From the NCBI GenBank assembly GCA_015039365.1, contig WION01000108.1:62001-126000 (forward strand): DNA of 64,000 bases, written 5' to 3'. The translations under genes and the position numbers were made by a program. Of the stretch, positions 28,608-40,990 are shown one piece after another. The first letter of the stretch is position 1, and the number at the start of each line of letters is the position of its first letter. Under the pieces are notes generated by a model. That model did not search any database. It had not been told where the DNA came from and was given only the letters and a program-made list of their open reading frames with translations. Origin of the DNA: Amanita rubescens. Lineage: Eukaryota; Basidiomycota; Agaricomycetes; Agaricales; Amanitaceae.

Positions 28608-30655
28608 ATGCTTCCGGGGGAACCCCCCCTGCTAGACCATCTTGGTCTTGCCGGTCATCGAAGATCCCGTTCTGCATCGCCGACTACTAGGCGAGCTGCC
28701 ACCTTTTTCTCTGCTACACCCATAATACCCACAGATGGGAACGGTTCGTCCCTCCCAGAGGAGACATGCTTTGTGCCCTCCTCACACGCACATGCAAACG
28801 TGTCTACCACGTTGCACAGGGCAACACCATTGGATTTCCCACAGATCTTTGCCCAGGCCGTCCCTCCTTCCACCCATACACCATGTCACACGCCCGTTAC
28901 TGTCAACACCCCCCAACCCCAGGGTTATGATACCGTCCCCTTTCCCATGGTTCCAACCAATCCTTGCAACCCTGACTTCATGGCTACCTTTATCAGCGCC
29001 ATCATGCCGAGTATCACCAATATAATCACCGCCCAGTTCCAAACCTTGGGATCTAAACATGCCCACCCCCATGAACAACCTGCCCGCCGCCTTCGTGGTG
29101 GAGCACCGTCAGACCCCCCATCTAGAAACCCCACACCTGCCACTACCCCTATCCCCTCCACCTTCCCTGAGCGTGAAGAGGAAATTGATATCTGGAATGA
29201 ACCCAAAACACCCAGAACTGGACGTATTGATAAAGCCAAATCAGAATCGCGATATAACCCATTGCCGTCTAGGCCCAGGGACCCTGTTGACAACCCCTTT
29301 TCGGAACACAACCCGATCACAAGAACAACTTCACGCCTATCCTATCGCAGCAACAACAGTAGCAGAAAGGGTACCAGCGGCGAGAATAACGACAGTGATA
29401 GTGACATGGACGACTCAGACTCCGAAGAGGATGACACCATCACACTCGCGAGAGGCAAACAATTTGTCCTTGATCTAGGCCTTGAAACAAACGCCAACGC
29501 CATCCCGGGATTCATACACGAAGGCACCAAAGCTATACTAGACGACACCAACCCTTTTTGCTTCCTCCAAAGGGGCGAAATCGATATTGAAAATGTTAGC
29601 AACTTTGTCAAATACTTCTCATCCGATTTCATGAACTGGCATACTCTGGGACACCTGATCTTCGACATCTTCGGATCTTGCAGGGTCGAAGGAGACAAGA
29701 TGGACTTCATGCAATTCATGTACAAGCTCTCGGATCTTGCCACCAAGGCCGGCGATGACACAGTTGCAGGAATTCTGGAAAACATGGCAGGTTCCGATCA
29801 CCTGCTAAGAAAGGCTAACAACAGATTCGCCACGCTTGAAGACAGAGAAGCCAATCTCAAAAATCAACTGAGAGGTAAGGATATTGAAATTAAAGGGGCT
29901 AACCACGAAATAGGTGCCCTTAGGGCTGAGAACCAACAACTCAAAACCCGGATCGTAGATATCACAGGAGGACGAAATGAAGCTAGAATGGAGATAGAGG
30001 GTATGAAGATTGAGTGGAAAAAGATGACAGATGACGATGACGATGAGATCTGCGACCTCCGCGCCCAAATAAATAGCCTCAAATCCCAACTTACCGTCGC
30101 CACAGCCACAACCACAACCGCTGCAAACACAACCACAACCAACGCTACTGCCAAACCCACTAACATGGAAATCGATGCCAAGGTGGAGGAAGCTCCCACC
30201 AAGGCGCCGCTTGTAACTCCTACGCACAACGCGACAGACGAGGATATACCACAGAGAGGATGTCGCCCATTACCGGGGACCACACGTGGAGGGTCCTTTA
30301 GAAACAGGTCGGGTTCTACTGCTGCACGCCCCACACACACGCAAAACAACATTGAAGTCAACGACGCCTTCACTCGTACTATGTCACAAATCATGAGCGT
30401 CCCAGGAATATCACCGGCTGAGGCCTTCATCGCCACCTCCAAGCTACTGGACAACACAACCTCCACCAACGCCATCCCAAAATCAGATAAACAGAAGGAA
30501 AAACCGGCCGACTGGCGCAATAGGAAACAAACCTACGCTGCGGCAGCTGTCAAACCACTAGACGATGTCAACGAACTTATGGCTCGCATGAATCAGGCGG
30601 GACGAAACATCAATGGCGGCGCCACCACTGCCAACGCACGCGCACCTAAACCTAC
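28608..30655 (+). pseudogene. LINE ORF1, N-terminal part
   Basis: Open from ATG 28,608. Pro/Thr-rich leader, Arg-rich RRLRGG segment, acidic patch (SDSDMDDSDSEEDD), then a folded part (NFVKYFSSDFMNWHTLGHLI) and a long coiled coil around residues 385-485 (ANNRFATLEDREANLKNQLR, GALRAENQQLKTRI). ORF1 proteins of LINEs bind the RNA and act as chaperones. The ORF is cut at 30,655 by a solo LTR and continues in the same frame after 31,094. Confidence 0.8.
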
Positions 30656-31089
30656 TGTTACAAACGTACGTCATGGCCTATCTTTTTTCCTTTTCTCTTA
30701 TCGTCTATGTCCTCCCTCCTATGTCATTGATTGCATATACGTTCCTTCTGGAACATTCCTCGTTTATCATATGTTATTTCTTTTATCACATGCAAGTCGA
30801 TTATCACATGTAAACCGTTTCATTATCACATGTAAACCGTTTCATTATCACATGCATAACTACTTACTATATTTGCGTATATATCTTGTACTATATAAAT
30901 CACGCAAATATACGACTAGACCTCAGTCTAGTTTTAACAGTCAAAATCTGTCTCGTTATCGTCTAAGCTCCCTTGAGGACTTATCCGATAACACTCTTAT
31001 TCTTTGAACGTTCTTAAGTGCCGGAACTCCCTTGAGGAACCTACGGTACCTGATAAGCTTGACTTATCAGCGAACGAACAAACGTAACA
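30656..31089 (+). repeat. Solo LTR in LINE ORF1 (Gypsy-1-like ends)
   Basis: 434 bp, TGTTACAAACGTACG...CAAACGTAACA, flanked by the perfect 5-bp duplication CCTAC (30,651-30,655 and 31,090-31,094). The first ten bases match the start of the Gypsy-1 LTR, but the body is different, so it is a related, distinct chromovirus family. It contains a short tandem repeat of TATCACATGTAAACCGTTTC. Confidence 0.9.
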
Positions 31090-31094
31090 CCTAC

Positions 31095-31464
31095 TTGGAA
31101 TCAACTCCAAACGCGCAAAAGCCTTGTCACTAAACCCACAGCCAACGGCACTAGACTCACAGAACTCCACCTCCAAGTGCAAGCTTCGGTCGTTGCTGAT
31201 TGGCTGAGATCCCTTTTCGGCAAAGTTTTACAGGAAGCAGTAGCTCTAGCAATCAACCCTCACCTGTCCGAAGAAGAGAAGAAATTGTTTGCGGAAAACC
31301 CAGTTAAAGACGTATGGTGGTCAACTAGGAACAATCTCATTATCACCTGTGACAAAACCATTTCCGATGACATGTCCCTAGCATTATTGACAGCTGTCAA
31401 CAAATGGACGCCTGACAATTCTCAGCATGGCACCTCGGTTTTGAACAAACCACCAACCACTACC
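31095..31464 (+). pseudogene. LINE ORF1, middle part up to a frameshift
   Basis: Continues ORF1 from 30,655: WNQLQTRKSLVTKP, QASVVADWLRSLFGKVLQEA, ENPVKDVWWSTRNNLIITCD, TAVNKWTPDN. At about 31,464 (ACCTTAAATTCC) one A appears to be missing: the next frame reads KFLSVLTRHGDD. After that the original frame is meaningless Ser/Thr-rich sequence. Confidence 0.75.
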
Positions 31465-32408
31465 TTAAATTCCTGTCGGTCCTCACCAGACACGGAGACG
31501 ACAGTGAAATCTCAGCCGACGACTATCAACAACAAATCCGGCTTCACCCAGCATGGCGAGATGTCATCTTCTGGGGAAAAGGCGCCAGTCTCCTCAAAAA
31601 GAAGGACGAGCCTCTCCCAGATTCCACCATCCTTATCGTCACAATCGTCGACGATAATATGGGCAATATCAGCAAGAAACTCATGAATACCAGGGTTAAC
31701 TTTTGGGGAGAGGGCAGGATCTGCAGGCGATGGATTCAGAAAAACCATGTTCCCCGCTGCACCACCTGCTTACGATGGGGTCATAGCACGCTCGCATGCT
31801 ATACAGGAGAGCGAAAGTGTAGGAAGTGCGGAGGCGGACACGTAGAGCGGAGGCATGAGCAGAACTGTGAAAAGTGTAAGCAGGGCAAAGGAGTGGTATG
31901 TGCCCCAATGTGCGCCAACTGTAACGGGCCACATTTTGCGGATTCAGAGAACTGTCCTTTCTGGGGAGTACGGTACAGCAGAAATGACATAGAAACGCTA
32001 TATTTAAAAATTAAAAAAGAAAGAATGGAAACGTCCAAGGCCAATCGCCTTCTTGGGGCCAAACCGAACTCCAAGGGCGCTACGGTCTCTATCCTGGCTC
32101 CAGCCACCACCACAACGTCTAAATTCAGGCCCATACGCATCAACGCCAAAGCAAGTAGCAGTGGCAAGCCCACACTCGACAAAGACGGTTTCCAAATCGT
32201 GGGCAGTAACACGTTGAGAGCATCCAAAGGCAGCGCCTTCATCTTTCCTGTGAAAGATGACAACGATATGATACAAGACAGTAGTGCGGAAGAACAGAGT
32301 TTTGCGAGGATTGATGACATAGAGGACGAAGAAAACTCAGAAACAACAACAGCTAACAAAGGTAAAGGCAAGGCCTCCGCTTCAGATAAATTCAACGTTA
32401 CCCTATGA
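31465..32408 (+). pseudogene. LINE ORF1, C-terminal part with three CCHC zinc knuckles
   Basis: After the frameshift: IRLHPAWRDVIFWGKG, VDDNMGNISKKLMNTRVNFW, then knuckles CTTCLRWGHSTLAC, CRKCGGGHVERRHEQNC and CANCNGPHFADSENC, and a low-complexity tail. The stop TGA (32,406) overlaps the start of ORF2 as ATGA. With all parts joined ORF1 is about 1,120 codons, long for this class. Confidence 0.8.
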
Positions 32409-33940
32409 TTGATACGGCCAACACTCAACCTATTTATGATCGTACATTGTTACACTGTATTCCCGACTTTAAATTTTTATTTCAGAATGTACACAAAAGC
32501 CGTAAAACTACTCATGACCTACTCGAGACTTACTCCGCAGGAACTGACTTCATCTTCATCCAGGAAGCAAACTTCAGTCACATAAGAAATACCATCAGCA
32601 CCACCGATGAACAGGGAGACCCGGTCATCGGCCCCGTCCATCACAAAGCATGGGAATGCGTCCAAAAACATGACGCCTACCCTAACACGCTAGTCACCAC
32701 GTATGTCAACCGGAGAATACTCTCATCTTACTCTATCTCCCTCGATCCACACGTCATCCCCCACGAGAACGTCCTGGCCATCAATGTCACCAGAACCCTC
32801 GATAACGCCTCCTATACCCTGGTCAACGTCTACAACCGACCACAGACAGGAAACTCAGCTGTCCGCCACCTCATACGCAAGCTTAGAGACCCTGCCTTTG
32901 AGCCCGCCATCATACAAGGCGATTTCAATCTACACCATGTCGAATGGGAGCCACAAAGAGACAAACTCAATGACACCATCGCCAACGAGCTCCTTGAGGA
33001 AATGACTGAAAATGTCCTCAACCTAGTAAACAACGAAGGCACCCCCACATGGCACCACCCAGACGGCCGCTCCTCTGTCCTTGACCTTATATTCCTAAAA
33101 AGAGGCTATATGGACTTTCAGCGCTTCATTCACACCAACGAAGACAGAGCCCGAGGCGGATCTGACCACTCCCTCTTAGGACTTAGCTTCGGCAACTTCA
33201 GAGACGACAACGCCGGAGAGTACATTGCCGAAGATTTGGACGAAGAAGAGGCTTTCATCACAGGCGTTACAACCACGATTCTTGAATATGCGCGCTCCTT
33301 GAACCTGGGCGCGTCAGAAAGTGATGTGAACGGTGGATGCGACACATTGGAACACCAAATACACGGAGCCTGGCTCAGAAATTGCCGAAAGGGGAAAACG
33401 GGAGGTAACCCCACCAAATGGTGGACAGAGGAATGCCAAATAGCAAAGGAAATCTACGAGGATGACAGGACCCGCCCGAACCTCAAAGAGTATAGAGCAA
33501 CGACGAGAAACGCCAGAAGCGCCTTCTTCGAGCAGAAACTCAAAACCATGTCCGCAACCCACAGCCCATGGGAAGCTCTCAAGTGGATACGACCGCGTCC
33601 CCCACCGTCTTACTCCCAAATAAAGCGACCAAATGGCTCCATGATCACAAGCCAAGCCAAACTCTTTGAGACACTCCACCAACAGTTCAACAAGGCCAGC
33701 GTCACTGATACGATTGATTGGTCATACATTAATAGTCTTCACTGCACTGAACCACGAGAGTCACCCGATCTCTCAGCAAAAGAGCTCTGGGACGCGCTCC
33801 TGACCACGAACAACAAATCGGCCCCCGGCGTCGACCATATCACTTGGCGGCACCTCAAACTCGCTCTCCTAACACCCGGCGCCGATACAGCCCTGCTTAA
33901 AATCTTCAACGCCATCTTAATTAAACACTGGCTGTTGGCC
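32405..33940 (+). pseudogene. LINE ORF2, endonuclease and start of RT
   Basis: ATG overlaps the ORF1 stop (ATGA), typical of termination-reinitiation. AP-like endonuclease motifs: FLFQNVHKS, FIFIQEANF (catalytic Glu), LVNVYNRPQ, IIQGDFNLHHVEW (GDFN), SVLDLIFLKR, and GGSDHSLLGL with the catalytic SDH. It is followed by the early RT region (NKSAPGVDHITWRHLK). Near 33,940 a one-base indel shifts the frame; the original frame stops at 33,979. Confidence 0.85.
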
Positions 33941-36374
33941 CAGAAGCTTCAAAGAAGCGGTCTCGGTCGTTATCCCTAAGCCGAAGAAAGACGATTACTC
34001 GGTGCCAAAGGCGTATAGACCCATAGCCCTCCTTAAGGTAATGGGAAAGCTCTTGACCAAAATGCTAGCCAAAAGACTCCAATTCGATGGCATTGCGAAC
34101 AATCTCTTCCACCCTGGTCAGTTTGGAGGTATTCAAAAGCACTCAACGGTGGACGTGGGGGTAGTTTTGATGGATATGATTTCAGAGGCAAGAGACAGAG
34201 GCCTTTTCACTTCGGTCTTGGCGGTAGATATCGCACAATTCTTTCCCTCCATCAATCATGACGTAATGGTCGCGCTGCTAACGAAACAGGGTTTTTGTCA
34301 CAAAATTACTAATCTCATCGCCTCCTTCTTTAAAGACAGGACCACCGCTTACAAATGGGGAAAGCAGACTTCCCACAGTTTCAACGCAGATCTGGGCACC
34401 CCCCAGGGAGACTGCTTATCGCCAGTTCTCTCTGCGCTTTATATTTCTCTCGTCCTCAGATCCCACTTCCAGTGGGATCTCGAGCTAAACACTAACTGCC
34501 TCTTTTTTGTCGACGACGGCACACTTTGCGCGTCGTCCCAAACAATGACTCACAACATGCTAACCCTGAAAACAGCCGTCGAACAACTAACTAACATATT
34601 TGCAAAAATAGGCATACAAATTGAACAATCTAAAACAGAACTCATGCACTTTGCAGCGTACGACCTCAGCAAAGGTCCAAGGACATTCAAACACAAGCGA
34701 CAACCCAATCTGGTCTACGAAGTAGGAGGAAGGGAGTTCACGATCAAACCGATCGGCGTGTGGAGATACTTAGGGTTTTTCTTCGATCCTTTTCTCAAAT
34801 TTCATCATCACGTCAAATACTATACTAATAAAGCTTTCAGTACTATTAGAGCCTGCGGAATGTTAGGAAATTCGCGTCGAGGATTAAGTCCTAGGAACCA
34901 CACGTTGGCATACAAAGCAGTCACTCTCCCAGTTCTCACATACGGCCTCGCGCTCTGGTACGCGGAGGATGGTAGAGGAGTTAAAAGACAGTTGATGGAA
35001 ATGAGACGCGTTCATAATTTCGCCCTGAGGTGGATAACAGGCGCCTTCAGGGGTACCCCCTCGGGCGCCTTGGAAATGATTGCCCATATCCCCCCCCTGG
35101 ACATCTGGTGCAACCTGTGTATTTATGGTTACGCCGCCAGGATACACACCCTTCCGGACAACCACCTACTTAAAGTCGCCTGGTCATCAGACCTTGTTAA
35201 ACCTTCAACCAGAAGAATAAGACCCAAGCGACGTCCACGTCATCTCCCGAGCGACAACCCCAACACTAGGCTCAGGATTTTTAAAGGACAAATCAGAGAG
35301 CAGTTTGACGTATACCACCCCGTCAACAAACCAGGACACAGAGTCGAGGATCTATATGGCGAAAACATTGAGCGGACGAGGATGGACGCTCCAAAGAAGG
35401 ACAGCGAGGAGTTTGGCGGGTGGATGAGAGAGTATCGAACATGGCTCAGGGAGGTGGAGAGCAATGATGACGCCACTGTCATCTATACTGATGGCGGCTA
35501 CTGGAAAGACAAGAGATGAGGACGAGCTGCCTTCGTCCTGTCTGATCATGGATTATTCGAGATTGCGGACACAGCCGACTGCCCAGCGGGCTCCTCATAT
35601 GATGCGGAGATAGTGGCTCTGGGAATGGCGGTTGCATGGGCAGCTGCAAACAAAGAGTGAATCAGACCCAACCTTTGGTTTATCATCGACAACAAAAGCG
35701 TCATTCAAGGTGCATTAAACATGGATGCGCACACCAATCAAATGGAGTCCGTCAGAATAAATCTTTTACTCCTGGACCTCTTTGCAGACAACACCATTCG
35801 GTCCCTCCACTTCGCGCACTGCCCATCACATTCAGGCATTGAAGGCAATGAGAGGGCAGACACGCTCGCCTCCCGCACGCCCCCAACAGTGACAGGACCT
35901 CTGATATTAAAACAGCACTTCACTGACGAACAAAGACGCCGCATGAATAACCTTTGGAAAATTAGAGCCAGTTCTCAGGCTTATAGGGGCAGACAATGGC
36001 TCACTGTCAAATACAACCGGAAACGCTACCTACCTATGCTGGGCTCTTCGACAAAGAGAAAGAGATTCTTTTTTGATATGGCGGATGACGATAGAGAGAG
36101 GATGACGAGACTTATGTATGCGATGACCAACCACGCACCAACAGGAGAACACAACCAACGGATGTTCCCGGACAAATCGACAGACTGCCCAACGTGCCAA
36201 CCTGGAACTTACCAATCACGCGAACATATCTTAACACGATGCAGGTATCACTTTTCTTTTCCTTCTTTACGCGAATGGACTAACGATCCAAAAAACAACG
36301 AATCACTTACTAAAATTATTAAAGAAAATCCTACAATATTTTCGTTTACTGATCTTCCTCTCGATGTACCATGA
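33941..36374 (+). pseudogene. LINE ORF2, reverse transcriptase, RNase H and zinc motif
   Basis: Frame 3 reads FKEAVSVVIPKPKKDDYSVP, AYRPIALLKVMGKLLTKMLA, AVDIAQFFPSINHDVM, GTPQGDCLSPVLSAL and the catalytic FFVDDGTL. RNase H follows: VIYTDGGYWKDKR, TGA at 35,517, then GRAAFVLSD, IVALGMAVAW, TGA at 35,658, WFIIDNKSVIQGAL and HSGIEGNERADTLA, all in one frame. The C-terminus has a Cys/His motif CPTCQPGTYQSREHILTRC. Both stops are UGA at positions that suit Arg. ORF2 ends at 36,374; the 3' UTR runs to the poly-A. Confidence 0.85.
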
Positions 36375-36562
36375 TTTCCTTTTCCTCTATTCGTTTCTCT
36401 CTTTTCTATCTAGAAAAATACTACTAAACACATTAACATGTGCGTGAACGCGCATTACCCCACTATGTGACTTGTGTCACAATGCCTACCTGTATTAGAT
36501 TACTTCTTGCTCAAATGAAATCACCTTTACAATTAAAAAAAAAAAAAAAGAGGCTGCTTTGG

Positions 36563-38058
36563 AGGAAATAAATGCACAGTTGAACAATGGGACATGGGTG
36601 TTGGAAAAGCTGCCTCCTGGAAAGAAAGCAATTGGCTCCAAATGGGTGTTTCGCATAAAAAGGAATGCAGATGGCACTGTAGAGCGATTCAAAGCCAGGA
36701 TTGTTGCTAAAGGTTACAATCAACGACCTGGATTTGATTACATGGAAATATTTGCCCCAACTATGTGTCAGGCCACTATTCGCCTTATCCTAGCACTGGC
36801 AGCAATAGATGACTTGCATTTGCGCTCTGTAGACATCTCTCATGCATTTATTAATGGAGATATTGATGCTGATGTCTACATGATGCAGCCAGAAGGATTT
36901 GAAGAACTTGGATCAGATTATGTGTGCAAATTAAACAAGTCTATCTATGGGTTAAAACAAGCTGCCAGGTTATGGAATGAGAAGTTGCATTCTGCCCTTC
37001 TTGACATGGGATTCAATAGAATCTGCTCAGATCCAGCTCTGTATATATATCAGAGAGATGATGTCCGGATCATAATGCCAGTGTATGTGGATGATATTAC
37101 ACTTGCTTCCAACTCTCAGGCTGCCTTGGACAAGGTAGTCAGTGATTTGTCCAAGTACTTCAAGTTGAAGGACTTGGGAGAGACATCGTACTTGCTTGGA
37201 GTTGCTATTAGGAGGGATAGAGCAAACAGAAAGATCTATCTCTCACAAAAGCAGTACATTATGGACATCTTGAAGCGATTTGGCATGGAGAATTGCAGCA
37301 CAGTGGACACACCAATGAATCCTGGTTTGAAGCTTTCACAAGATCAGTGCCCTAAAAGCAATGAGGAGATGAAGGAAATGAAAGACATTCCTTATATCAG
37401 TGCAGTGGGCTCAGTCATGTATTTGGCCATGATGACAAGACCAGATATTGCGGAACCTGCAAGTGTTTTGGCTCGCTTTAACAATAATCCTGGAGTGGCA
37501 CATTGGAAGGCAGTCAAACACTTGTTGAGATACTTAGCTGGGACACTGGAAATGGAATTGGAGCTTGGGCCTGATCCTGATTGCAACGAACTCATCAGAG
37601 CATATGCTGATGCTGATCATGGTGGTAACAAAGACAATGGAAAGTCCACTACTGGATATATCATCAAAGTGGGATCTGGAGCTGTCAGTTGGAGTAGCAA
37701 GTTGCAACCTATTGTGGCACTCTCTACTACAGAAGCTGAATATGTCGCAGCATGTGCTGCTGGGAAGGAAATCAGGTGGATGCAGAAGTTGTTGGAAGAG
37801 ATGGGATATATGGTGCCTAAGCCTACAAAGCTGTTCATGGACAATCAGTCAGCTATCAGTGTAGCAAAGAACCCAGAACATCATGGGCGCATGAAGCATC
37901 TAGACTTGTGCTTCTACTGGCTTCGAGATAAAGTGGAGCAGGGATTTATTGAGCCTGTCTACTTGCAAACAGATCAAATGCCAGCCGACTTGTTAACAAA
38001 GGCATTGCCCAGAGTCAAAGTGATGTTTCTTCGAAAACTTATGGGTCTTGTGATATGA
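36563..38058 (+). pseudogene. gag-pol: Copia Gag-Pol, second part: reverse transcriptase and RNase H
   Basis: Resumes exactly where the first part stopped: EEINAQLNNGTWVLEKLPPG, WVFRIKRNADGTVERFKARI, FAPTMCQATIRLILALAA, the catalytic VYVDDITLASNS, then LGETSYLLGVAIRRD, PYISAVGSVMYLAMMTRPDI and RNase H AYADADHGGNKDNG and STTEAEYVAA. Stop TGA at 38,056. Without the LINE the polyprotein would be continuous, so the copia copy was young when hit. Confidence 0.92.
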
Positions 38059-38136
38059 AGGCTAGTAGGATTAGGGGGAAGGTGAAGGATGGATAGGTTT
38101 GGGGGGAAGCTTAGATGAGTGGAGTGATGTATAATC

Positions 38137-38145
38137 AGGAGGAAG
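38137..38145 (+). other. Copia polypurine tract
   Basis: AGGAGGAAG directly abuts the 3' LTR. Confidence 0.65.
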
Positions 38146-38522
38146 TGTTGAATATTGAGTGATTAAACATCAGATATCACTCAAATGCTTTATATTTCGT
38201 GTTACAATACTATATTCTTTATTTTGTGTATAATGAGCTAGTTTATAGGTGTAGCGGTTGTGTCTGTGGACAAAATGCGATATAGTGGACACCTAAACTC
38301 ACACCTGATGGGATAGGTAGTAAATAGAACCAAACAGGCCAGGTTTCCTTACATGTAGGGAACTACAGTACCTACACTTGGATATAGACTTAATATCACT
38401 GCTATCAATTGTTATAGACCGCATTTGTGAACGTCTAAAGCGTGTATTGAGTCTATCAGAGGGCTAGACAACTACTACAACATTTGTAGTGAGTTGCATC
38501 AACACTTTGCACATTTTTAACA
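38146..38522 (+). repeat. Copia 3' LTR
   Basis: 377 bp, same ends as the 5' LTR, followed by the target duplication AGTTG. Confidence 0.95.
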
Positions 38523-38527
38523 AGTTG

Positions 38528-38986
38528 AGTGCCTTTGATCACTTGGAAATCTGGGCCGCTGCTGCGCACGGCAGGTCCGAGGCCAATAATCAAGTGAGTG
38601 TGCACATGTTTGTTCGGGAATTACCGGCGCTTACCAAAAAGGAAATAATCGCGTTTCAAGTTTCGGAATAAAACTGAAGCCTTCGTTTCACTCGGCCTCG
38701 GAACCTTAAAGATTTCAGTGAACGAAACCAAAAGACATGCATCTCTGTGGCTCAAATCAAGGCTCAAACAAAACTTGACAAGGAACGGCGGCTTCAGCTT
38801 GAAGCTGATCGAGAGAAGCATGAACATGAGTTTAGGCTGGAGGAACGACATTGCCAGCATGAGCTTGAGATGATTAAACATACTTTGGAAATTGAGCAAT
38901 TGAGGGCACAGGCTAACTTAGGACCTGGAGCTCCTTCTAATAATCCATCTCCCTTCCCTTCTATTGATCCTACCCTTTTCCGCTAA
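38528..38986 (+). pseudogene. PIF/Harbinger Myb/SANT-like gene, 3' part
   Basis: Across the copia insertion the codons join as PQKCKL and SAFDHLEIWAAAAHGRSEAN, ending at a GTGAGT donor near 38,594. A last exon (from about 38,740) encodes a charged coiled coil: TKLDKERRLQLEADREKHEH, EFRLEERHCQHELEMIK, and ends PSIDPTLFR with TAA at 38,984. A charged C-terminal helix is usual in this protein type. Its 3' end converges on the DDE transposase on the other strand, 180 bp away. Confidence 0.6.
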
Positions 38987-39166
38987 TTACTTTACTAACT
39001 CTTTAGCTACTCAGCTTATACCCTGACACTGTTTTCACCTTTCCACTCTTTCAGCCTCCATTCCTTTTGATACTACTACTCAGCTAGTACTTAGCTAGAT
39101 ACCCTCCTACATTCCTTTTAATCACAATCAGTATGTGTTGCCAAGCAGCTGGATATAAATGCAGGA

Positions 39167-40206
39167 TCACATTGTTGGCTCCAAATGAGGAAATAAAGCT
39201 TCCTTCAGGGTTTCCCTCCTCAATTTCCCCTCAAGCAAGCTAACAGCCTCATCATCATCCTCTACAGTAAACAATTGTTCAGCAAGCATACTCTGCCAAT
39301 GCTCCACTGCAACCCTCTCTTGCTCCATCAACTGCACCCCTCTGAGATAAAACTGGTCAGCCTCCATATCAATACCTTGTTCATGCATGAGTGCAAAGTT
39401 ATGCAGGTGGGTACAACTGATGACCCATAGGGTGGCAAATGATTTGTCTTGAACAGAGTCAATTCGCACTCTTAAGGCCACAGAGTGATGACCATCTGCC
39501 CTTCAAGAACCCAATGTGTTCTGTTGAATATTGAGTGATTAAACATCAAATATCGCTCAAATGCTTTATATTTAGTGTTACAATACTATATTCTTTATTT
39601 TGTGTATAATGAGCTAGTTTATAGGTGTAGCGGTTGTGTCTGTGGACAAAATGCGATATAGTGGACACCTAAACTCACGCCTGATGGGATAGGTAGTAAA
39701 TAGAACCAAACAGGCCAGGTTTCCTTACATGTAGGGAACTACAGTACCTACACTTGGATATAGACTTAATATCACTGCTATCAATTGTTATAGACCGCAT
39801 TTGTGAACGTCTAAAGCGTGTATTGAGTCTATCAGAGGGCTAGACAACTACTACAACATTTGTAGTGAGTTGCAACTACACTTGGCGCATTTTTAACATG
39901 TTCTGAATGAATGCAGATGCAAGATACATGGTAATTGTAGGTGGTGTTCTCTTGACTATTTTTTTCAGGCCTTGAACACAGATTAGGTATGTCCTAAGTT
40001 TTCAAAGACAGACTCACCCTTTATAAGGTGCCTGGCACCACTTGCCCACTGGATATGCTGAATCAGCCCACACAAATTCTTCAGGACCCAACAGTCGATG
40101 ATGTTCAGTGGGAAGACGTGTTTCTTGCCATGTTGTGGAATCATGCTGACTCCCTGGCAGTCCTACTCCATAATCAACTAGTTGTAATTGAGGAGTGGAT
40201 ATGATC
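39167..40206 (-). pseudogene. PIF/Harbinger DDE transposase, C-terminal two thirds, LTR-interrupted
   Basis: Minus-strand exons. About 40,206-40,018: VDYGVGLPGSQHDSTTWQET and EFVWADSAYPVGKWCQAPYK, carrying the PGSxHD and WxDSAY motifs with catalytic Asp. Intron about 40,017-39,972. Then ENTTYNYHVSCICIHSEH, interrupted by a solo LTR, and IGFLKGRWSSLCGL. After a one-base insertion near 39,476 the frame continues LRVRIDS, ATLWVISCTHLHNFALMH to the stop at 39,167. HSEH-GFLKGRW-LHN is the typical end of PIF/Harbinger transposases. The two Cys in CICI stand where the family has Arg, consistent with CGN to TGN decay. The N-terminus is not seen. Confidence 0.75.
39522..39898 (+). repeat. Solo LTR of the copia family in the Harbinger transposase
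   Basis: 377 bp, same family as the copia LTRs, flanked by the perfect duplication TGTTC (39,517-39,521 and 39,899-39,903). A clean solo LTR produced by LTR-LTR recombination after insertion. Confidence 0.95.
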
Positions 40207-40280
40207 TAGTCATTCATTAATTTAAATGAATTGTACAGTGAATCATCACTCACCTGAACATTAAGTGAATAATTTCACTT

Positions 40281-40990
40281 TCAATCGAAATATGCATTTC
40301 CAAAATCATGCCCCTTTGGTAACAAGGCTGTGTAGACAAGGAAAGGATTTACAGGGTATGGTTCAACAAGCAGTTGCACCATTACCATGGCTGTCATTAT
40401 TCCATCTATTTCAAACTCCACAAGCAAGTCTGAACAGACATGGGAGGGCTTGGGGGTGAAATTCAATGTGCGATAAAAACCGCCATTGATGTTCAGCCAC
40501 CATTCTGTCTCGATGTGCATTTTGGGCCATCTCCAATGGCGACATGCCCATGTTTGCCACTACAGGGTGAGTGAGAACATGTTTTAGCAACTAATGATGA
40601 TCTCGCTCACATGCTAAAAGGCCTTGGAGCAAAATGCAGCAAAGCTTCTGAATCCGTAAGATTGCAGCGAACAGAAGAGGATTTGGGCAAATATTCAGTG
40701 GTTAGGGTGCCAGAGAGTAATGACTTCAATATATGAATGAATGCCGCTGCTCCGACATTGACCTTAGGGGCTGAGAGAAAGAAATGACCTTTCTTGTGCA
40801 AGCGAATACGATATTGCCAATCTTCGAGTTCGTCTGAAGGCATCCATGGAATCTCACTAATGTCGGGCAAATCATCATCGTCCTGTATGCCACTTTCGCT
40901 TTCAGGGTCTGTCTCACTAACCCCATCTGTTAGAGCTGGGCCTCCTTGGTGTCGCCTGGTTTTGCGAGGGGGAGGCTGGAGAAAAGCCAT
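40281..40990 (-). CDS. Unidentified spliced gene, two exons (possibly degraded)
   Basis: Minus-strand exon 1 from ATG 40,990 (MAFLQPPPRKTRRHQGGPAL; acidic Asp/Glu stretch; MPSDELEDWQYRIRLHKKGH) ends at a GTGAGC donor. A 51-nt intron at 40,560-40,610 with a CTGTAG acceptor leads to exon 2: WACRHWRWPKMHIETEWWLN, FYRTLNFTPKPSHVC, LLVEFEIDGIMTAMVMVQLL and LLPKGHDFGNAYFD, stop TGA at 40,281. Good splice signals and hydrophobic patterning suggest a real protein. It lies directly upstream of the Harbinger transposase on the same strand, but I see no transposase motif in it. Function unknown. Confidence 0.4.

Larger units (their letters stand above)
28412..36549 (+). mobile_element. Tad-like non-LTR retrotransposon (LINE) inserted in copia
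   Basis: 8,138 bp between 13-bp target duplications, ending in a 15-A tail (36,535-36,549). ORF1 carries three CCHC knuckles; ORF2 carries an AP-type endonuclease, reverse transcriptase, RNase H and a C-terminal zinc motif. RNase H together with a large knuckle-bearing ORF1 fits the Tad/I group. The full 5' region seems present. It is inactive: a solo LTR in ORF1, two frameshifts and two UGA stops. Confidence 0.9.
25257..38522 (+). mobile_element. Ty1/copia retrotransposon, split by a LINE
   Basis: Flanked by the 5-bp target duplication AGTTG (25,252-25,256 and 38,523-38,527), inserted in the Harbinger Myb/SANT-like gene. The 377-bp LTRs differ at about two positions. Gag-Pol is continuous except for the 8.1-kb LINE inserted within it. 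Without the LINE the element is about 5.1 kb. Confidence 0.95.

Noticed and set aside
28655..33682. Minus-strand ORFs (up to 218 codons) opposite the LINE ORFs
   Set aside because: Antisense shadows of GC-richer coding DNA; the plus strand carries clear EN, RT and zinc-knuckle motifs.
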